Shown: positions 31,416 to 44,640, counted from the stretch's first letter. The stretch: DNA of 64,000 bases from an uncultured Coriobacteriaceae bacterium (GCA_902779675.1 CACZCK010000008.1:62001-126000), one strand, 5' to 3'. Program-made: numbers and translations. The notes: generated by a model from the letters alone, not told the origin.

Positions 31416-33954
31416 AGCTCGCTTTCTCCACCCTCGGCTGCCCCTCGTACGCATGGACCGACGTCTACCCCATGGCCAAGGACCTCGGCTTCGACGGCAT
31501 CGAGATACGCGGCGTGCAGGGACACACCTACGCTCCCCGCACCGCTCCCTTCCTGCCCAACCGCCGGACCCGTACGCGTACGCAGCTTGAGCGCATGGGC
31601 CTGGAGATTCCCTGCTTCTCATCTAACTGCGAGCTGGCAGATGCCAGCCGCCGTGAGGAGAGCATCACCGAGATCATGGACTACATCGAGCTCGCGAGCG
31701 ACATGGGCACCCCCTTCGTTCGCGTGCTGATCTCGCGCAGCATCCATCCGTCGGGCGAGGTCGAAGACGACGATATCGTGGACGTGCTCACCCAGCTGGG
31801 CGGCTATGCCAGCGTCTACGACGTGACGCTTCTGGTGGAGACCATTGCCGAGTACGCCGACACGGCCCGTCTGGCCCGCGTGCTCGACCGGGTCGGCATG
31901 GAGAACGTGGGGGCGCTCTGGGACCTGCACCATCCCTACCGCGTCTTTGGCGAGGATCCGTCGACGAGCGTTGCCAACCTGGGGCACTACCTGCGCTACT
32001 GCCAGGTCAAGGACTCCGTGCGCGTGGGAGACCACTTTGAGTACCGCATGATGGGCGACGGCGACCTGCCCCTGCACAGCATGTTCGACGCGCTCAAGGA
32101 CGTCGGCTACGACGGCTACATGAGCTTCGAGTGGGTCACGCGCTGGGCGCGCGACCTAGCCGTGGGCGAGGCGGGCATCGTCTTCCCGCAGTTCCTGGGC
32201 TATATGAGCGACTACCAGTCCGAAGGCGAGGCGCCTGCCGCTCAGCCCGAGGTCCACGTGCCGCAGCCCAAGCCGGCGATAGTGTCCGAGGCCATCGAGC
32301 TGCAGCATTCGCTCACCAACGATGGCACCTACCCCTGGCCCAAGGAGCACCTGATCGACCTCACCTTCCCGCAGCTGCTCGACCACATCTGCGAGCTGTA
32401 CCCGCGCCAGTACGCCTTCCGCTTCACCGAGCCGGACAGCTACTACAACCCCGATCCCGACGTGATGGGCGAGTACTACGTGCGCACCTACCCGCAGTTC
32501 CGCGCTGACGTGGACGAGTTCGCTCGCTCGCTCGTTGCCATGGGCGTCAAGTCCGGCGACAAGGTGGCCATCTGGGCCTCCAACGTGCCGCAGTGGTACC
32601 TCACGTTCTGGGCGGCCGTCAAGATCGGCGCGGTGCTGGTCACCGTCAACACCGGCTACAAGATCCACGAGCTCGAGTACCTGCTGCGCCAGTCCGACAC
32701 GCACACGCTGGTCATGATCGACGAGTACAAGGGCACGAGCTACCTCGACATCATCGACGAGCTCATCCCGCAGATCAACGGCGCCCAGGCAGGGGAGTGG
32801 ACCTGCAAGAAGCTGCCGTTCCTCAAGAACATCGTGACCATCGACGGCCCGCACCAGGGCTGCTACAGCTGGGCCGAGGCGCTGGCACTGGGCACTCCCG
32901 AGCTGCAGGCCGAGGTCGACCGCCGCTGCGCCGCCCTCGACAAGCACGACGTGTGCAACATGCAGTACACCTCCGGCACCACCGGCTTCCCCAAGGGCGT
33001 CATGCTCACGCACTACAACGTGGTCAACAACGGCAAGGCCATCGGCGACTGCATGGACCTCTCCACGGGCGAGCGCATGATGATCCAGGTGCCCATGTTC
33101 CACTGCTTATTACCCGCGAGAAGATCACCTGCTTCCACGGCGTGCCCACCATGTTCATCGCCATGATGAACACCCACCCCGCCTTCGAGGAGACCGACTT
33201 CAGTCACATGCGTACCGGCATCATGGCTGGCAGCCCCTGCCCCATCGAGAAGATGCGCGAGGTCGTGGAGAAGATGCACATGCGCGACATCTGCATCACC
33301 TATGGCCAGACCGAGGCGAGCCCCGCTACCACCATGAGCAAGACCACCGACACGCTCGAGCAGCGCGTGGCCACCGTCGGCCTGCCCATCTTTGGCGTGG
33401 AGTGCAAGATCATCGACCCCGAGACGGGCGTCGAGCTGGGCGACAACGAGCCGGGCGAGTTCTGCAGCCGCGGCTACAACACCATGAAGGGCTACTACAA
33501 GATGCCCGAGGCCACGGCGGCCACCATTGACGAGGACGGCTGGCTGCACTCCGGCGACATCCTGCTGCGCCAGCCCGACGGCTACTATCGCGTGACCGGC
33601 CGCGTCAAGGACATGATCATCCGCGGCGGCGAGAACGTGTACCCCAAGGAGATCGAGGACTTCCTCTACACCTTCCCCAAGACCAAGGACGTGCAGGTCA
33701 TCGGCGTACCCGACAAGGTCTACGGCGAGGTCGTGCTGGCCGAGATCATCCTCAACGAGGGTGAGACGGCCACTGAGGAGGAGGTCAAGGAGTTCTGCCG
33801 TGCCCGCATCGCCAAGGAGAAGGTGCCCGAGTACGTACGCTTCGTGGACGGCTTCCCCATGAACGAGGCCGGCAAGATCCAGAAGTACAAGATGCGCGAG
33901 GAGGCCGTGGAGCTGCTCGGCCTGCAGGACGCGGCCAACATCGAGACCGCGTAG
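31412..33954 (+). CDS. TIM-barrel sugar isomerase-like domain fused to acyl-CoA synthetase (frameshifted)
   Basis: Residues 1 to about 262 form a xylose-isomerase-like TIM barrel (KLAFSTLGCPSYAW, LLVETIAEYADTARL, LWDLHHPYRVFG, CQVKDS, SFEW), with the usual Glu/Asp/His/Glu metal-site pattern. A Pro/Ala/Glu linker leads to an ANL acyl-CoA synthetase starting near residue 300 (WASNVPQWYLTFWA, QYTSGTTGFPKGVML, TYGQTEASPATT, GGENVYPKEIE, and the catalytic Lys in NEAGKIQKYK). The frame breaks at about 33107, after PMFHC. The other frame resumes at ITREKITCFHGVPTMF and about 30 family residues are missing between. This indicates a deletion of roughly 95 bp, real or artefactual. The frame also opens at GTG 31400, but ATG 31412 fits the domain. 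Confidence 0.75.
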
Positions 33955-33971
33955 GCCTTCTTACCCAAAAG

Positions 33972-34004
33972 GTGACTCAGAAGGGGTGCTCCCCTTTGAG
34001 TCAG
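33972..34004. terminator. CTGACTCA-family hairpin after the fusion gene
   Basis: TGACTCAGAAGGGG (33973-33986), loop TGCT, and CCCCTTTGAGTCA (33991-34003), with a one-base bulge. It begins about 18 nt after the stop. Confidence 0.7.
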
Positions 34005-34038
34005 TTCGCGCGGAGCGGGTTGTGTGGACTCTGTGCGT

Positions 34039-34061
34039 TATGGATACGCCCGGTGCCGTGG
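34039..34061 (+). promoter_or_regulatory. TATGGATACGCCCGG motif, copy 2
   Basis: The motif lies immediately upstream of the rpsL -35. It extends to a 23-bp match (20 of 23) with the copy at 39473-39495. Confidence 0.5.
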
Positions 34062-34065
34062 ACTT

Positions 34066-34094
34066 TTGACAATAACGGTAGTGCTGCGTAGAGT
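34066..34094 (+). promoter_or_regulatory. Promoter of the rpsL-rpsG-fusA-rpsJ operon
   Basis: -35 TTGACA (34066-34071), 17-bp spacer, -10 TAGAGT (34089-34094), 84 bp before the rpsL start. Confidence 0.75.
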
Positions 34095-34178
34095 GTTCTA
34101 GCTGTGCCAATCCAGGGTAGTGGTGCTGCGCTGCCCTTACCGCATACGTTGTAGATGATAGTTTAGAAGGAGACAGCT

Positions 34179-34550
34179 TTGCCTACCATCAACCAGCTCG
34201 TCCGTCAGGGCCGCACGACCGTCAAGGCCAAGTCCAAGAACGCAGCCCTGCAGCACAACCCGCAGAAGCGCGGCGTGTGCACCCGCGTCTTCACCACCAC
34301 GCCCAAGAAGCCTAACTCCGCCCTGCGTAAGGTCGCCCGTGTGCGCCTCGTCAATGGCATCGAGGTCACGGCCTACATCCCGGGCGAGGGTCACAACCTG
34401 CAGGAGCACTCCATCGTGCTCATCCGCGGCGGCCGCGTGCGCGACCTGCCTGGCGTCCGTTACAAGATCATCCGTGGCGCGTACGACTGCGCAGCGGTCC
34501 AGAACCGCAAGCGCGCCCGTTCCCGCTATGGCGCCAAGCGCCCCAAGTAG
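34179..34550 (+). CDS. rpsL: Ribosomal protein S12
   Basis: A 123-residue decoding-centre protein. TTG start at 34179 with AGAAGGAGA upstream; the next ATG would remove most of the protein. [19 protein letters not shown] contains the Lys where streptomycin-resistance changes occur (wild type), and [15 protein letters not shown] holds the second such Lys (wild type). The C-terminal [10 protein letters not shown] is typical. Confidence 0.98.
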   Translation: MPTINQLVRQGRTTVKAKSKNAALQHNPQKRGVCTRVFTTTPKKPNSALRKVARVRLVNGIEVTAYIPGEGHNLQEHSIVLIRGGRVRDLPGVRYKIIRGAYDCAAVQNRKRARSRYGAKRPK

Positions 34551-34600
34551 GACGTACAAGCATTTCCCGCCACGTAGTTCTTAGTTCTTAGGAGAAACAC

Positions 34601-35071
34601 ATGCCGCGTCGTGCAGCAGCAGTCCGTCGTGAGGTCATGCCGGACGTCAAGTACAACAACCGTCTCGTGACCCAGCTCATCAACAAGGTGCTCCTCGATG
34701 GCAAGAAGGCCACCGCCGAGCGCATCGTCTATGGTGCCTTCGACATCGTCGCCGAGAAGAGCGGCGAGGATGCCCTGACCGTCTTCAAGAAGGCCATGGA
34801 CAACATCCGCCCGACCCTCGAGGTCAAGCCCAAGCGCGTCGGTGGCGCCACCTACCAGGTGCCCATGGAGGTCAACTCCCGTCGTGCCAACCAGCTCGCC
34901 ATCCGTTGGATGGTCAACTTCTCGCGTGCTCGCAAGGAGAAGACCATGCGCGAGCGCCTCGCCAACGAGATCCTCGATGCCTCCAACGGCGTCGGCGCCT
35001 CCGTCAAGCGTCGCGAGGACCTGTTCAAGATGGCAGAGTCCAACCGCGCCTTCGCGCACTACCGCTTCTAA
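34601..35071 (+). CDS. rpsG: Ribosomal protein S7
   Basis: A 156-residue 16S rRNA 3'-domain organiser. [19 protein letters not shown] starts it, followed by [29 protein letters not shown], and the C-terminal [12 protein letters not shown]. It lies 50 bp after rpsL and 21 bp before fusA. Confidence 0.98.
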   Translation: MPRRAAAVRREVMPDVKYNNRLVTQLINKVLLDGKKATAERIVYGAFDIVAEKSGEDALTVFKKAMDNIRPTLEVKPKRVGGATYQVPMEVNSRRANQLAIRWMVNFSRARKEKTMRERLANEILDASNGVGASVKRREDLFKMAESNRAFAHYRF

Positions 35072-35092
35072 GCAGTCCAGGAGTTATTACTT

Positions 35093-37148
<2,056 letters not shown>

Positions 37149-37188
37149 GTCACTAGTCAACGAGCTTCAGCTCTAACGGAGGTATACA

Positions 37189-37497
37189 GTGTCAAGCCAG
37201 AAGATCAGGATTCGCCTCAAGGGCTACGATCACGAGGTCGTTGACCAGTCGGCCAAGAAGATCGTCGAGACCGCCCAGAACACCGGCGCCCGCGTGAGCG
37301 GCCCCATCCCCCTGCCCACCGAGCGCAACCTGTACACGGTCATCCGCTCGCCGCACAAGGACAAGGATTCCCGCGAGGAGTTTGAGATGCGCACCCACAA
37401 GCGCCTCATCGACATCCTCGACCCCTCCAGCTCCACGGTCGATAGCCTGATGCGCCTCGACCTGCCTGCGGGCGTCGACATCGAGATCAAGCTCTAA
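37189..37497 (+). CDS. rpsJ: Ribosomal protein S10
   Basis: 102 residues, with [20 protein letters not shown] at the start, [20 protein letters not shown] in the middle, and the C-terminal [12 protein letters not shown]10 also acts as NusE in antitermination. The GTG start at 37189 has AACGGAGG about 8 nt upstream. It closes the str-type operon and is separated from rplC by a terminator, so it is transcribed with fusA and not with L3. Confidence 0.97.
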   Translation: MSSQKIRIRLKGYDHEVVDQSAKKIVETAQNTGARVSGPIPLPTERNLYTVIRSPHKDKDSREEFEMRTHKRLIDILDPSSSTVDSLMRLDLPAGVDIEIKL

Positions 37498-37530
37498 GCG
37501 CTCTCGGTAGACAACAACACGTACGAACAA

Positions 37531-37577
37531 AACGGGCAGCCCCCTTCCATCCATGGGCGGAAGGGGGCTGCCCGTTT
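37531..37577 (+). terminator. Terminator after rpsJ
   Basis: A perfect 16-bp GC-rich stem (37533-37548 with 37559-37574) with a 10-nt loop, followed by TTT. Confidence 0.85.
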
Positions 37578-37831
37578 CACCGTCGGTGGAAAGTTTGTGA
37601 AAACCACGTGGCCGGGCGTATCGCACCCGCATGCAACTAAACTAGAAAAGCTGCTGAACTGTGGCGGAGTCATGTCTCGCCTGCATGTCCCATCCTGTGT
37701 AGGGACACCTGCTCGCGGGTGCGACACTAACAAAACCGCAGGTGGTAGCACACGTCGGATGCGGTCCGCTGGGGAGGGCGCAGGGTGCGCTTTCATTGAT
37801 GTCCCATGACCGCCGAAGGAAAGGACCAGGA
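37578..37831. other. Upstream region of the rplC operon
   Basis: 254 bp with no gene. A weak promoter candidate is TTGTGA-18 bp-TATCGC around 37592-37622; TAAACT at about 37637 is another possible -10. The rplC frame stays open upstream but without family homology. Confidence 0.4.
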
Positions 37832-38452
37832 ATGGTCAACATGATTCTCGGCCGCAAGATCGGGATGACGCAGGTTTGGGACGAGGACGACAACGTCGTG
37901 CCCGTCACGGTCATCCAGGCTGGCCCCTGCACGGTGTCGCAGGTCAAGACCAAGGCGACCGACGGCTATGACGCCGTCCAGATCGGCTTTGGCGACATCA
38001 CTCCCAAGCACGTCAACAAGCCTCTCGCCGGCCACTTTGCGGCTCAGGGCGTCGAGCCGATGCGCTACCTGCGCGAGGTTCGCGTCGAGAACGGCGAGGA
38101 GCACTCCACGGGCGACCAGGTGACCGTCGCCGACTTTGCCGACGTCAAGGCAGTCGATGTCACCGGTACCTCCAAGGGCAAGGGCTTCCAGGGCACCATC
38201 AAGCGTTGGAACTTCCACCGCGGGCCCATGACCCACGGCTCCCGCAACCAGCGCAAGCCGGGCTCCATCGGTCAGTGCGCCTATCCCGCGCGCGTCCGCA
38301 AGGGCCTGCACATGGCCGGCCACATGGGCGACGAGCGCGTCACGGTCAAGAACCTCAAGCTCGTCCGCATCGATGCCGAGCAGAACCTCATGCTCGTCAA
38401 GGGTGCCGTCCCTGGTGGCAAGAACGCCCTCGTCCAGATCCGCATGGCCTAA
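37832..38452 (+). CDS. rplC: Ribosomal protein L3
   Basis: 206 residues, with ILGRKIGMTQVWDED at the start, the conserved loop GTSKGKGFQGTIKRWNFHRG near the peptidyl-transferase centre, and RKPGSIGQCAYPARV. ATG 37832 has AAGGACCAGG upstream; an ATG three codons later is also possible. A reading from 37742 has 30 extra non-family residues. It is the first gene of the main S10 cluster here. Confidence 0.96.
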   Translation: MVNMILGRKIGMTQVWDEDDNVVPVTVIQAGPCTVSQVKTKATDGYDAVQIGFGDITPKHVNKPLAGHFAAQGVEPMRYLREVRVENGEEHSTGDQVTVADFADVKAVDVTGTSKGKGFQGTIKRWNFHRGPMTHGSRNQRKPGSIGQCAYPARVRKGLHMAGHMGDERVTVKNLKLVRIDAEQNLMLVKGAVPGGKNALVQIRMA

Positions 38453-38494
38453 GGGCCCCTCGTCACAGCCTTTAGGCACTGAAGGAGGACACAG

Positions 38495-39121
38495 ATGTCC
38501 AACATCGAAGTCAAGAACGTCGAGGGGCAGGCGGCCGGTACCGTCGAGCTCTCCTCTGACGTGTTCGGCATCGAGCCGAACATCCCGGTCGTGCACCAGG
38601 TGGTCGTGGCCTACGAGGCCTCGCTGCGCCAGGGCACCCATTCCACCAAGAACCGCCATGAGGTCTCCGGCGGCGGCAGCAAGCCCTACCGTCAGAAGGG
38701 CACCGGCCGTGCCCGTCAGGGCTCCACGCGTGCTGGCCAGTGGACTGGCGGCGGCGTGATCTTCGGGCCCCTGCCCCACAGCCATGCCAAGCGTGCCAAC
38801 AACAAGGAGAAGAAGCTGGCCATGCGCTCGGTTCTCTCCGGCAAGCTTGCCGACAACGAGCTCGTGCTGCTTGACCAGCTGAGCTTTGACGAGCCTTCCA
38901 CCAAGAAGGCCCAGGCCATCCTCAACGCCCTCGGCATTGCGGGCAAGCGCGTGACCATCGTCGTCCCCGATGATGACGTCATCACCTACCTCTCGTTCCG
39001 CAACATCCAGAAGGTCGAGGTCATCGGCATCTCCGAGGCCAACACCCGCTTCCTGATCGACAACGCCTACCTGGTCATGACCACCGAGGTCGCCAAGGAG
39101 CTCGAGGAGGTGCTCGCTTAA
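38495..39121 (+). CDS. rplD: Ribosomal protein L4
   Basis: 208 residues. It has the long loop RQGTHSTKNRHEVSGGGSK and RQKGTGRARQGSTRAGQW, which line the exit tunnel, and the C-terminal globular part. ATG 38495 follows AAGGAGG. The rplW start is immediately after its stop. Confidence 0.97.
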   Translation: MSNIEVKNVEGQAAGTVELSSDVFGIEPNIPVVHQVVVAYEASLRQGTHSTKNRHEVSGGGSKPYRQKGTGRARQGSTRAGQWTGGGVIFGPLPHSHAKRANNKEKKLAMRSVLSGKLADNELVLLDQLSFDEPSTKKAQAILNALGIAGKRVTIVVPDDDVITYLSFRNIQKVEVIGISEANTRFLIDNAYLVMTTEVAKELEEVLA

Positions 39122-39421
39122 ATGAAGTCCGCATACGAAGTGATCATCCGCCCGATCGTCACCGAGCGCTCCTTCGACCTCATGGAGCAGGGCAAGTACA
39201 CCTTCGAGGTTGCCCGCACCGCTCCCAAGGAGGAGATTGCGGCTGCCATCGAGAAGCTGTTCGGCGTGCACGTGCTCAAGGTCAACACCATGTGGGTCAA
39301 GGCCAAGAACAAGCGCGTCCGCTACCAGATGGGCAAGACCCGCACCTGGAAGAAGGCTGTCGTGACCCTCGCCGCCGGCGAGCAGATCGAGGTCTTCGCT
39401 CCCCAGTCCGTCGAGGACTAA
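39122..39421 (+). CDS. rplW: Ribosomal protein L23
   Basis: A 99-residue protein at the tunnel exit, where it docks SRP and trigger factor. EVIIRPIVTERSFDLME and NTMWVKAKNKRVRYQMGKT are typical. Its ATG abuts the rplD stop (TAAATG), so translation is coupled. Confidence 0.97.
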   Translation: MKSAYEVIIRPIVTERSFDLMEQGKYTFEVARTAPKEEIAAAIEKLFGVHVLKVNTMWVKAKNKRVRYQMGKTRTWKKAVVTLAAGEQIEVFAPQSVED

Positions 39422-39431
39422 GTGGTAACTC

Positions 39432-39457
39432 GCCTTGGTCCCGCCCGGGGCCAAGGC
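39432..39457 (+). terminator. Hairpin between rplW and rplB
   Basis: GCCTTGG/CCAAGGC (39432-39438 and 39451-39457), followed by TCTTAT. It may attenuate or process the mRNA inside the cluster. Confidence 0.5.
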
Positions 39458-39472
39458 TCTTATGCCGCGTGT

Positions 39473-39495
39473 GATGGATACGCGCGGTACCGTGG
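39473..39495 (+). promoter_or_regulatory. ATGGATACGCGCGG motif, copy 3
   Basis: 23 bp matching 34039-34061 at 20 positions, upstream of rplB, without a TTGACA nearby. Confidence 0.45.
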
Positions 39496-39558
39496 TAATC
39501 CGGTGTCGTTCCGCCAATCCCTGAGCGGGGCGGCCAACGGAAGAAGAAGGGAAAGGTA

Positions 39559-40401
<843 letters not shown>

Positions 40402-40431
40402 TCGGAACACGAGTAGTAGGAGAACGAAAGA

Positions 40432-40692
40432 ATGAGCAGAAGTCTCAAGAAGGGCCCGTTCGTGGAGACTCGCCTCCTTGCGCGTGTCGCCGCTATGAAC
40501 GAGTCTGGCAAGAAGGAGGTCATCAAGACCTGGTCGCGTTCCTCGACCATCTTCCCCGAGATGGTTGGTCACACGATCGCCGTCCACGATGGCCGCAAGC
40601 ACGTCCCCGTGTACATCACCGAGTCCATGGTCGGCCACAAGCTGGGCGAGTTCGCCCCCACGCGTAAGTTCACTGGCCACAAGGTCAAGTAG
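40432..40692 (+). CDS. rpsS: Ribosomal protein S19
   Basis: 86 residues: [32 protein letters not shown], and [13 protein letters not shown]. Complete and of normal length, 30 bp after rplB. Confidence 0.97.
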   Translation: MSRSLKKGPFVETRLLARVAAMNESGKKEVIKTWSRSSTIFPEMVGHTIAVHDGRKHVPVYITESMVGHKLGEFAPTRKFTGHKVK

Positions 40693-40708
40693 GGGGGATA
40701 GGAACTAA

Positions 40709-41068
40709 ATGGCTAACACTACCGACAACCAGGTGCGCGCGACGGCCAAGTACGTCCGCATGGCACCTCGCAAGGTCCGCATGGTCGTGGACCAGATCCG
40801 CAACAAGAGCGTTGAGCAGGCCCTCGAGGCCCTGCAGTTCTCCACCCGCGCTGCTGCCGAGCCGGTCGCCAAGGTCGTCCGCTCCGCCGTGGCCAACGCC
40901 GAGAACAACAACAACCTGCGCGCCGAGAACCTCGTGATCGCGGCCGCCTATGTGGACGAGGGCCCCACGCTGAAGCGCATCCGTCCTCGCGCCAAGGGCT
41001 CTGCGTCGCGCATCAACAAGCGCACCAGCCACATCACCGTCATCGTCGCACCTCGAAAGGAGGCGTAA
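40709..41068 (+). CDS. rplV: Ribosomal protein L22
   Basis: 119 residues, with [20 protein letters not shown] and the beta-hairpin tip region [20 protein letters not shown], which reaches the tunnel constriction. The rpsC start lies two bases after its stop. Confidence 0.97.
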   Translation: MANTTDNQVRATAKYVRMAPRKVRMVVDQIRNKSVEQALEALQFSTRAAAEPVAKVVRSAVANAENNNNLRAENLVIAAAYVDEGPTLKRIRPRAKGSASRINKRTSHITVIVAPRKEA

Positions 41069-41070
41069 GG

Positions 41071-41780
<710 letters not shown>

Positions 41781-41781
<1 letters not shown>

Positions 41782-42206
41782 TGCTCGCTCCTAAGCGCGT
41801 TCTTCACCGCAAGGTGCAGCGCGGCTCCATGAAGGGCCAGGCCAAGGGTGGCACCAAGCTCAACTGGGGCAGCTTTGGCCTGCGTGCCGAGGAGGCCCAC
41901 TGGATCACCAACCGCCAGATCGAGGCCGCTCGTGTGGCCATGACCCGTCGCATGCGCCGTGGCGGCAAGGTCTGGATCACCATCTTCCCTGACAAGCCCA
42001 TCACCAAGAAGCCGGCAGAGACCCGCATGGGTTCGGGCAAGGGCAACCCCGAGGAGTGGGTGGCCGTCGTCAAGCCCGGCCGCATCATGTTCGAGATCGA
42101 TGGCGTTCCCGAGGATGTGGCTCGTGAGGCCCTGCGTCTCGCTCAGCACAAGCTGCCGATCAAGACCAAGATCGTCTCCCGCGCCGATCAGGACGGGGAG
42201 GAGTAA
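41781..42206 (+). CDS. rplP: Ribosomal protein L16
   Basis: 141 residues: [37 protein letters not shown], and [19 protein letters not shown]. It lies in the TAATG overlap with rpsC. Confidence 0.97.
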
Positions 42207-42209
42207 CAG

Positions 42210-42419
42210 ATGAAGTACAAGGAGATTCGCGAGCTCACCGATGAGGAGCTGGCCAAGAAGCTTGAGGAAGGCCGCGCTGAGCTGTTCAACCTGCGCTTCC
42301 AGATGGCCACCAGCCAGCTTGACAACACCGCTCGCGTGACCACTGTCAAGCGTGACATCGCCCGCGTCCAGACCGAGATGCGTGCCCGTCAGATCGCCGC
42401 CGAGAAGGCACAGAACTAG
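42210..42419 (+). CDS. rpmC: Ribosomal protein L29
   Basis: 69 residues: helical hairpin with [20 protein letters not shown], then [13 protein letters not shown] and the RDIARVQT family signature. Three bases after rplP. Confidence 0.96.
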   Translation: MKYKEIRELTDEELAKKLEEGRAELFNLRFQMATSQLDNTARVTTVKRDIARVQTEMRARQIAAEKAQN

Positions 42420-42437
42420 CGAGAGTGAGAAGAAGAA

Positions 42438-42704
42438 ATGGCTGATACCGAAATCAGGAACGCGCGCAAGGTGCGCACCGGGACCGTCATCTCGCTCGCT
42501 GGCGACAAGACGATCACGGTTCAGATCGAGTACCGTAAGCATCATCCCAAGTACGGCAAGATGATGACCATCCACAAGAAGCTCCATTGCCATGACGAGA
42601 AGAACGAGGCCGGCCTCGGCGACACCGTTCGCGTCATGGAGACCCGCCCGCTGAGCAAGACCAAGCGCTGGCGTCTCGTCGAGATCGTGGAGCGTGCCAA
42701 GTAA
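42438..42704 (+). CDS. rpsQ: Ribosomal protein S17
   Basis: 88 residues: [40 protein letters not shown], and [12 protein letters not shown], an OB-fold rRNA-binding protein. 78 bp separate it from rplN. Confidence 0.96.
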   Translation: MADTEIRNARKVRTGTVISLAGDKTITVQIEYRKHHPKYGKMMTIHKKLHCHDEKNEAGLGDTVRVMETRPLSKTKRWRLVEIVERAK

Positions 42705-42782
42705 GTGAGGACCGCTTGTTTCTTGTCATGTGCGTCGCTCGTGCGGGCGCACCTCTCGTCAAGAAGAGTTCGGAGGATGTAA

Positions 42783-43151
42783 ATGATTCAGATGGAGACC
42801 ATGCTCAACGTCGCTGACAACAGCGGCGCCAAGCGTGTGAAGTGCATCAAGGTCCTTGGTGGCTCCAAGCGTCGTTACGCCGGTCTCGCCGACGTTATCA
42901 TCTGCGCCGTGCAGGAGGCTACTCCTGGTGGCCAGGTGAAGAAGGGCGATATCGTGCGCTGCGTCGTCGTGCGCACCACCAAGGAGACCCGTCGCAAGGA
43001 CGGCAGCTACATCAAGTTCGACCAGAACGCCTGCGTGCTGGTCAACAAGGATGGCGAGCCCCGCGGCACCCGTATCTTCGGGCCCGTCGCTCGCGAGCTG
43101 CGTGACCACCGCTACATGAAGATCGTCTCGCTCGCTCCCGAGACGCTGTAA
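42783..43151 (+). CDS. rplN: Ribosomal protein L14
   Basis: 122 residues: [19 protein letters not shown], and the signature [20 protein letters not shown], then the family C-terminus [17 protein letters not shown] precedes the start. Confidence 0.98.
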   Translation: MIQMETMLNVADNSGAKRVKCIKVLGGSKRRYAGLADVIICAVQEATPGGQVKKGDIVRCVVVRTTKETRRKDGSYIKFDQNACVLVNKDGEPRGTRIFGPVARELRDHRYMKIVSLAPETL

Positions 43152-43166
43152 GGAGGCGTGAGACGT

Positions 43167-43484
43167 ATGCCTAAGATGAGCGTTAAGAAGGGCGACCAGG
43201 TCAAGGTCCTCTCCGGCAAGGACAAGGGTGCTCAGGGCGAGGTCCTGCGCGCGCTGCCCGCCGAGGGCAAGGTCGTCGTCGAGGGTGTTGCCATCGTCAA
43301 GAAGGCCCAGCGCCCCACCCCCATGAACCAGCAGGGTGGCATCATCGAGCAGGAGGCCGCGATCGACGTGTCCAACGTCATGCTCGTGTGCCCCAGCTGC
43401 GGCAAGCCGACCCGCGTTGGTCACGGCAAGAACGCCGAGGGCAAGAAGATCCGCATCTGCAAGAAGTGCGGCGCGGAGTTCTAA
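43167..43484 (+). CDS. rplX: Ribosomal protein L24
   Basis: 105 residues: [20 protein letters not shown] (KOW motif), then a C-terminal zinc-ribbon-like part with two Cys pairs ([14 protein letters not shown]) as in other actinobacteria. ATG 43167 follows AAGGAGG with about 9 nt; a GTG at 43158 is too close to it. It is the last gene before a strong terminator that splits the spc cluster. Confidence 0.95.
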   Translation: MPKMSVKKGDQVKVLSGKDKGAQGEVLRALPAEGKVVVEGVAIVKKAQRPTPMNQQGGIIEQEAAIDVSNVMLVCPSCGKPTRVGHGKNAEGKKIRICKKCGAEF

Positions 43485-43505
43485 GCTCTCCTAACCTGTA
43501 AGACA

Positions 43506-43565
43506 GGCGCCCCCACCAACTCTTGGAGCTCACTTGCTCTGAGAGGGGTGGGGGCGCCTTCTTGT
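43506..43565 (+). terminator. Terminator after rplX
   Basis: A perfect 12-bp stem GGCGCCCCCACC/GGTGGGGGCGCC (43506-43517, 43547-43558) followed by TTCTT. The 29-nt loop contains a smaller hairpin. Confidence 0.85.
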
Positions 43566-43628
43566 CGGTAGAGCATAGGGTGAGGTATATCTTTCTTGCA
43601 GGGTGAGCCTGACGTGAGAGGTGGTCGT

Positions 43629-44594
43629 ATGTCGCGGGTCGATCTGACAGGCAAGAAGGTCCTGGTGACCCTTCCGGTGTCTGATGCGCAGCGCGAGGCG
43701 TTTGTCTCGCTGGTCGAGGGGGCTGGCGGCAAGGTTGCCTTCATCCTCGAACCGCGGGTGACCGACGACGACGTGAGCGACGTGACCGTCATTCTGGGCA
43801 ACGTGCCTGCACGCACGCTGCATGCGCCGGATTCGCTGGCATGGCTGCAGACCTCCTCGGCGGGTTACGAGCACTACCTGGGCAAGGGAACGCTCGCGCC
43901 AGCAACGGTGCTCACCAACGCCACGGGTGCCTATGGACAGGCGGTGTCGGAGCACATGCTGGCGTCGCTGCTCTGCCTCATGAAGAAGCTTCACCTCTAT
44001 CGCGACAACCAGCACGACGCGCAATGGGCCGATGAGGGCCCGGTCACCTCGCTCGTAGGTGCAACGGTGCTGGTGATGGGTGCAGGCGACATCGGCACCG
44101 CTTTCGCGCGACTGGCCTCTGCTCTGGGCGCGCACGTCTGGGGTGTGCGCAGGAGGGCGGCAGAGTGCCACGAACCCTTTGAGCGCATGCTGACCCTGTC
44201 CGAGGTGCACACCGCGTTGCCGCAGGTAGATGTGGTGGCCAGTGTGCTGCCCAGCTCGCCTGAGACGCGCTTTATGGCAAATGCCGAGTTCTTAGCCGCC
44301 ATGCGGCGTGGCTCGTACTTTGTCAATGCGGGTAGGGGAGACCTTGTGGACTCCCAAGCGCTGGTTGAGGCGTTGGAGAGCGGCCAACTTGCGGGTGCCG
44401 CGCTCGACGTGACCAAGCCCGAGCCCCTGCCTGCCAACCATCCGCTCTGGAAGCAGGAGAACGCGCTCATCACCCCGCATGTCGCGGGGTTCTGGCACCT
44501 GCAGGCGACGCGCGACAACGTGGTGGGCATCGCACTGCGCAACCTCGAGGCCTATCTCACGGGAGCTCCTCTGCACAACGTGGTCACCCGCTGA
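43629..44594 (+). CDS. D-isomer-specific 2-hydroxyacid dehydrogenase
   Basis: A 321-residue NAD(P)-dependent dehydrogenase interconverting a D-2-hydroxyacid and a 2-oxoacid. The Rossmann motif VMGAGDIGTAFA, the catalytic-Arg strand GSYFVNAGRGDLVD, the Glu in DVTKPEPLP, and the catalytic His in LITPHVAGFWH are all present. The substrate cannot be read. It sits between rplX and rplE, an unusual place in the spc cluster, bounded by a terminator and a CTGACTCA-type hairpin. The start is ATG 43629 with GAGAGG upstream. Its 2-oxoacid chemistry may tie in with the VOR cluster; this is speculation. Confidence 0.88.
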   Translation: MSRVDLTGKKVLVTLPVSDAQREAFVSLVEGAGGKVAFILEPRVTDDDVSDVTVILGNVPARTLHAPDSLAWLQTSSAGYEHYLGKGTLAPATVLTNATGAYGQAVSEHMLASLLCLMKKLHLYRDNQHDAQWADEGPVTSLVGATVLVMGAGDIGTAFARLASALGAHVWGVRRRAAECHEPFERMLTLSEVHTALPQVDVVASVLPSSPETRFMANAEFLAAMRRGSYFVNAGRGDLVDSQALVEALESGQLAGAALDVTKPEPLPANHPLWKQENALITPHVAGFWHLQATRDNVVGIALRNLEAYLTGAPLHNVVTR

Positions 44595-44610
44595 CGCAGG
44601 GGGGGGCTCC

Positions 44611-44640
44611 CTGACTCAGAAGGGACCCCCCTTGGGTCAG
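44611..44640. terminator. Degenerate CTGACTCA-family hairpin after the dehydrogenase
   Basis: CTGACTCAGAAGGG (44611-44624) opposite CCCCCTTGGGTCAG (44627-44640). The outer 9 pairs hold with G-U pairs; inner pairs are imperfect. Confidence 0.55.
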
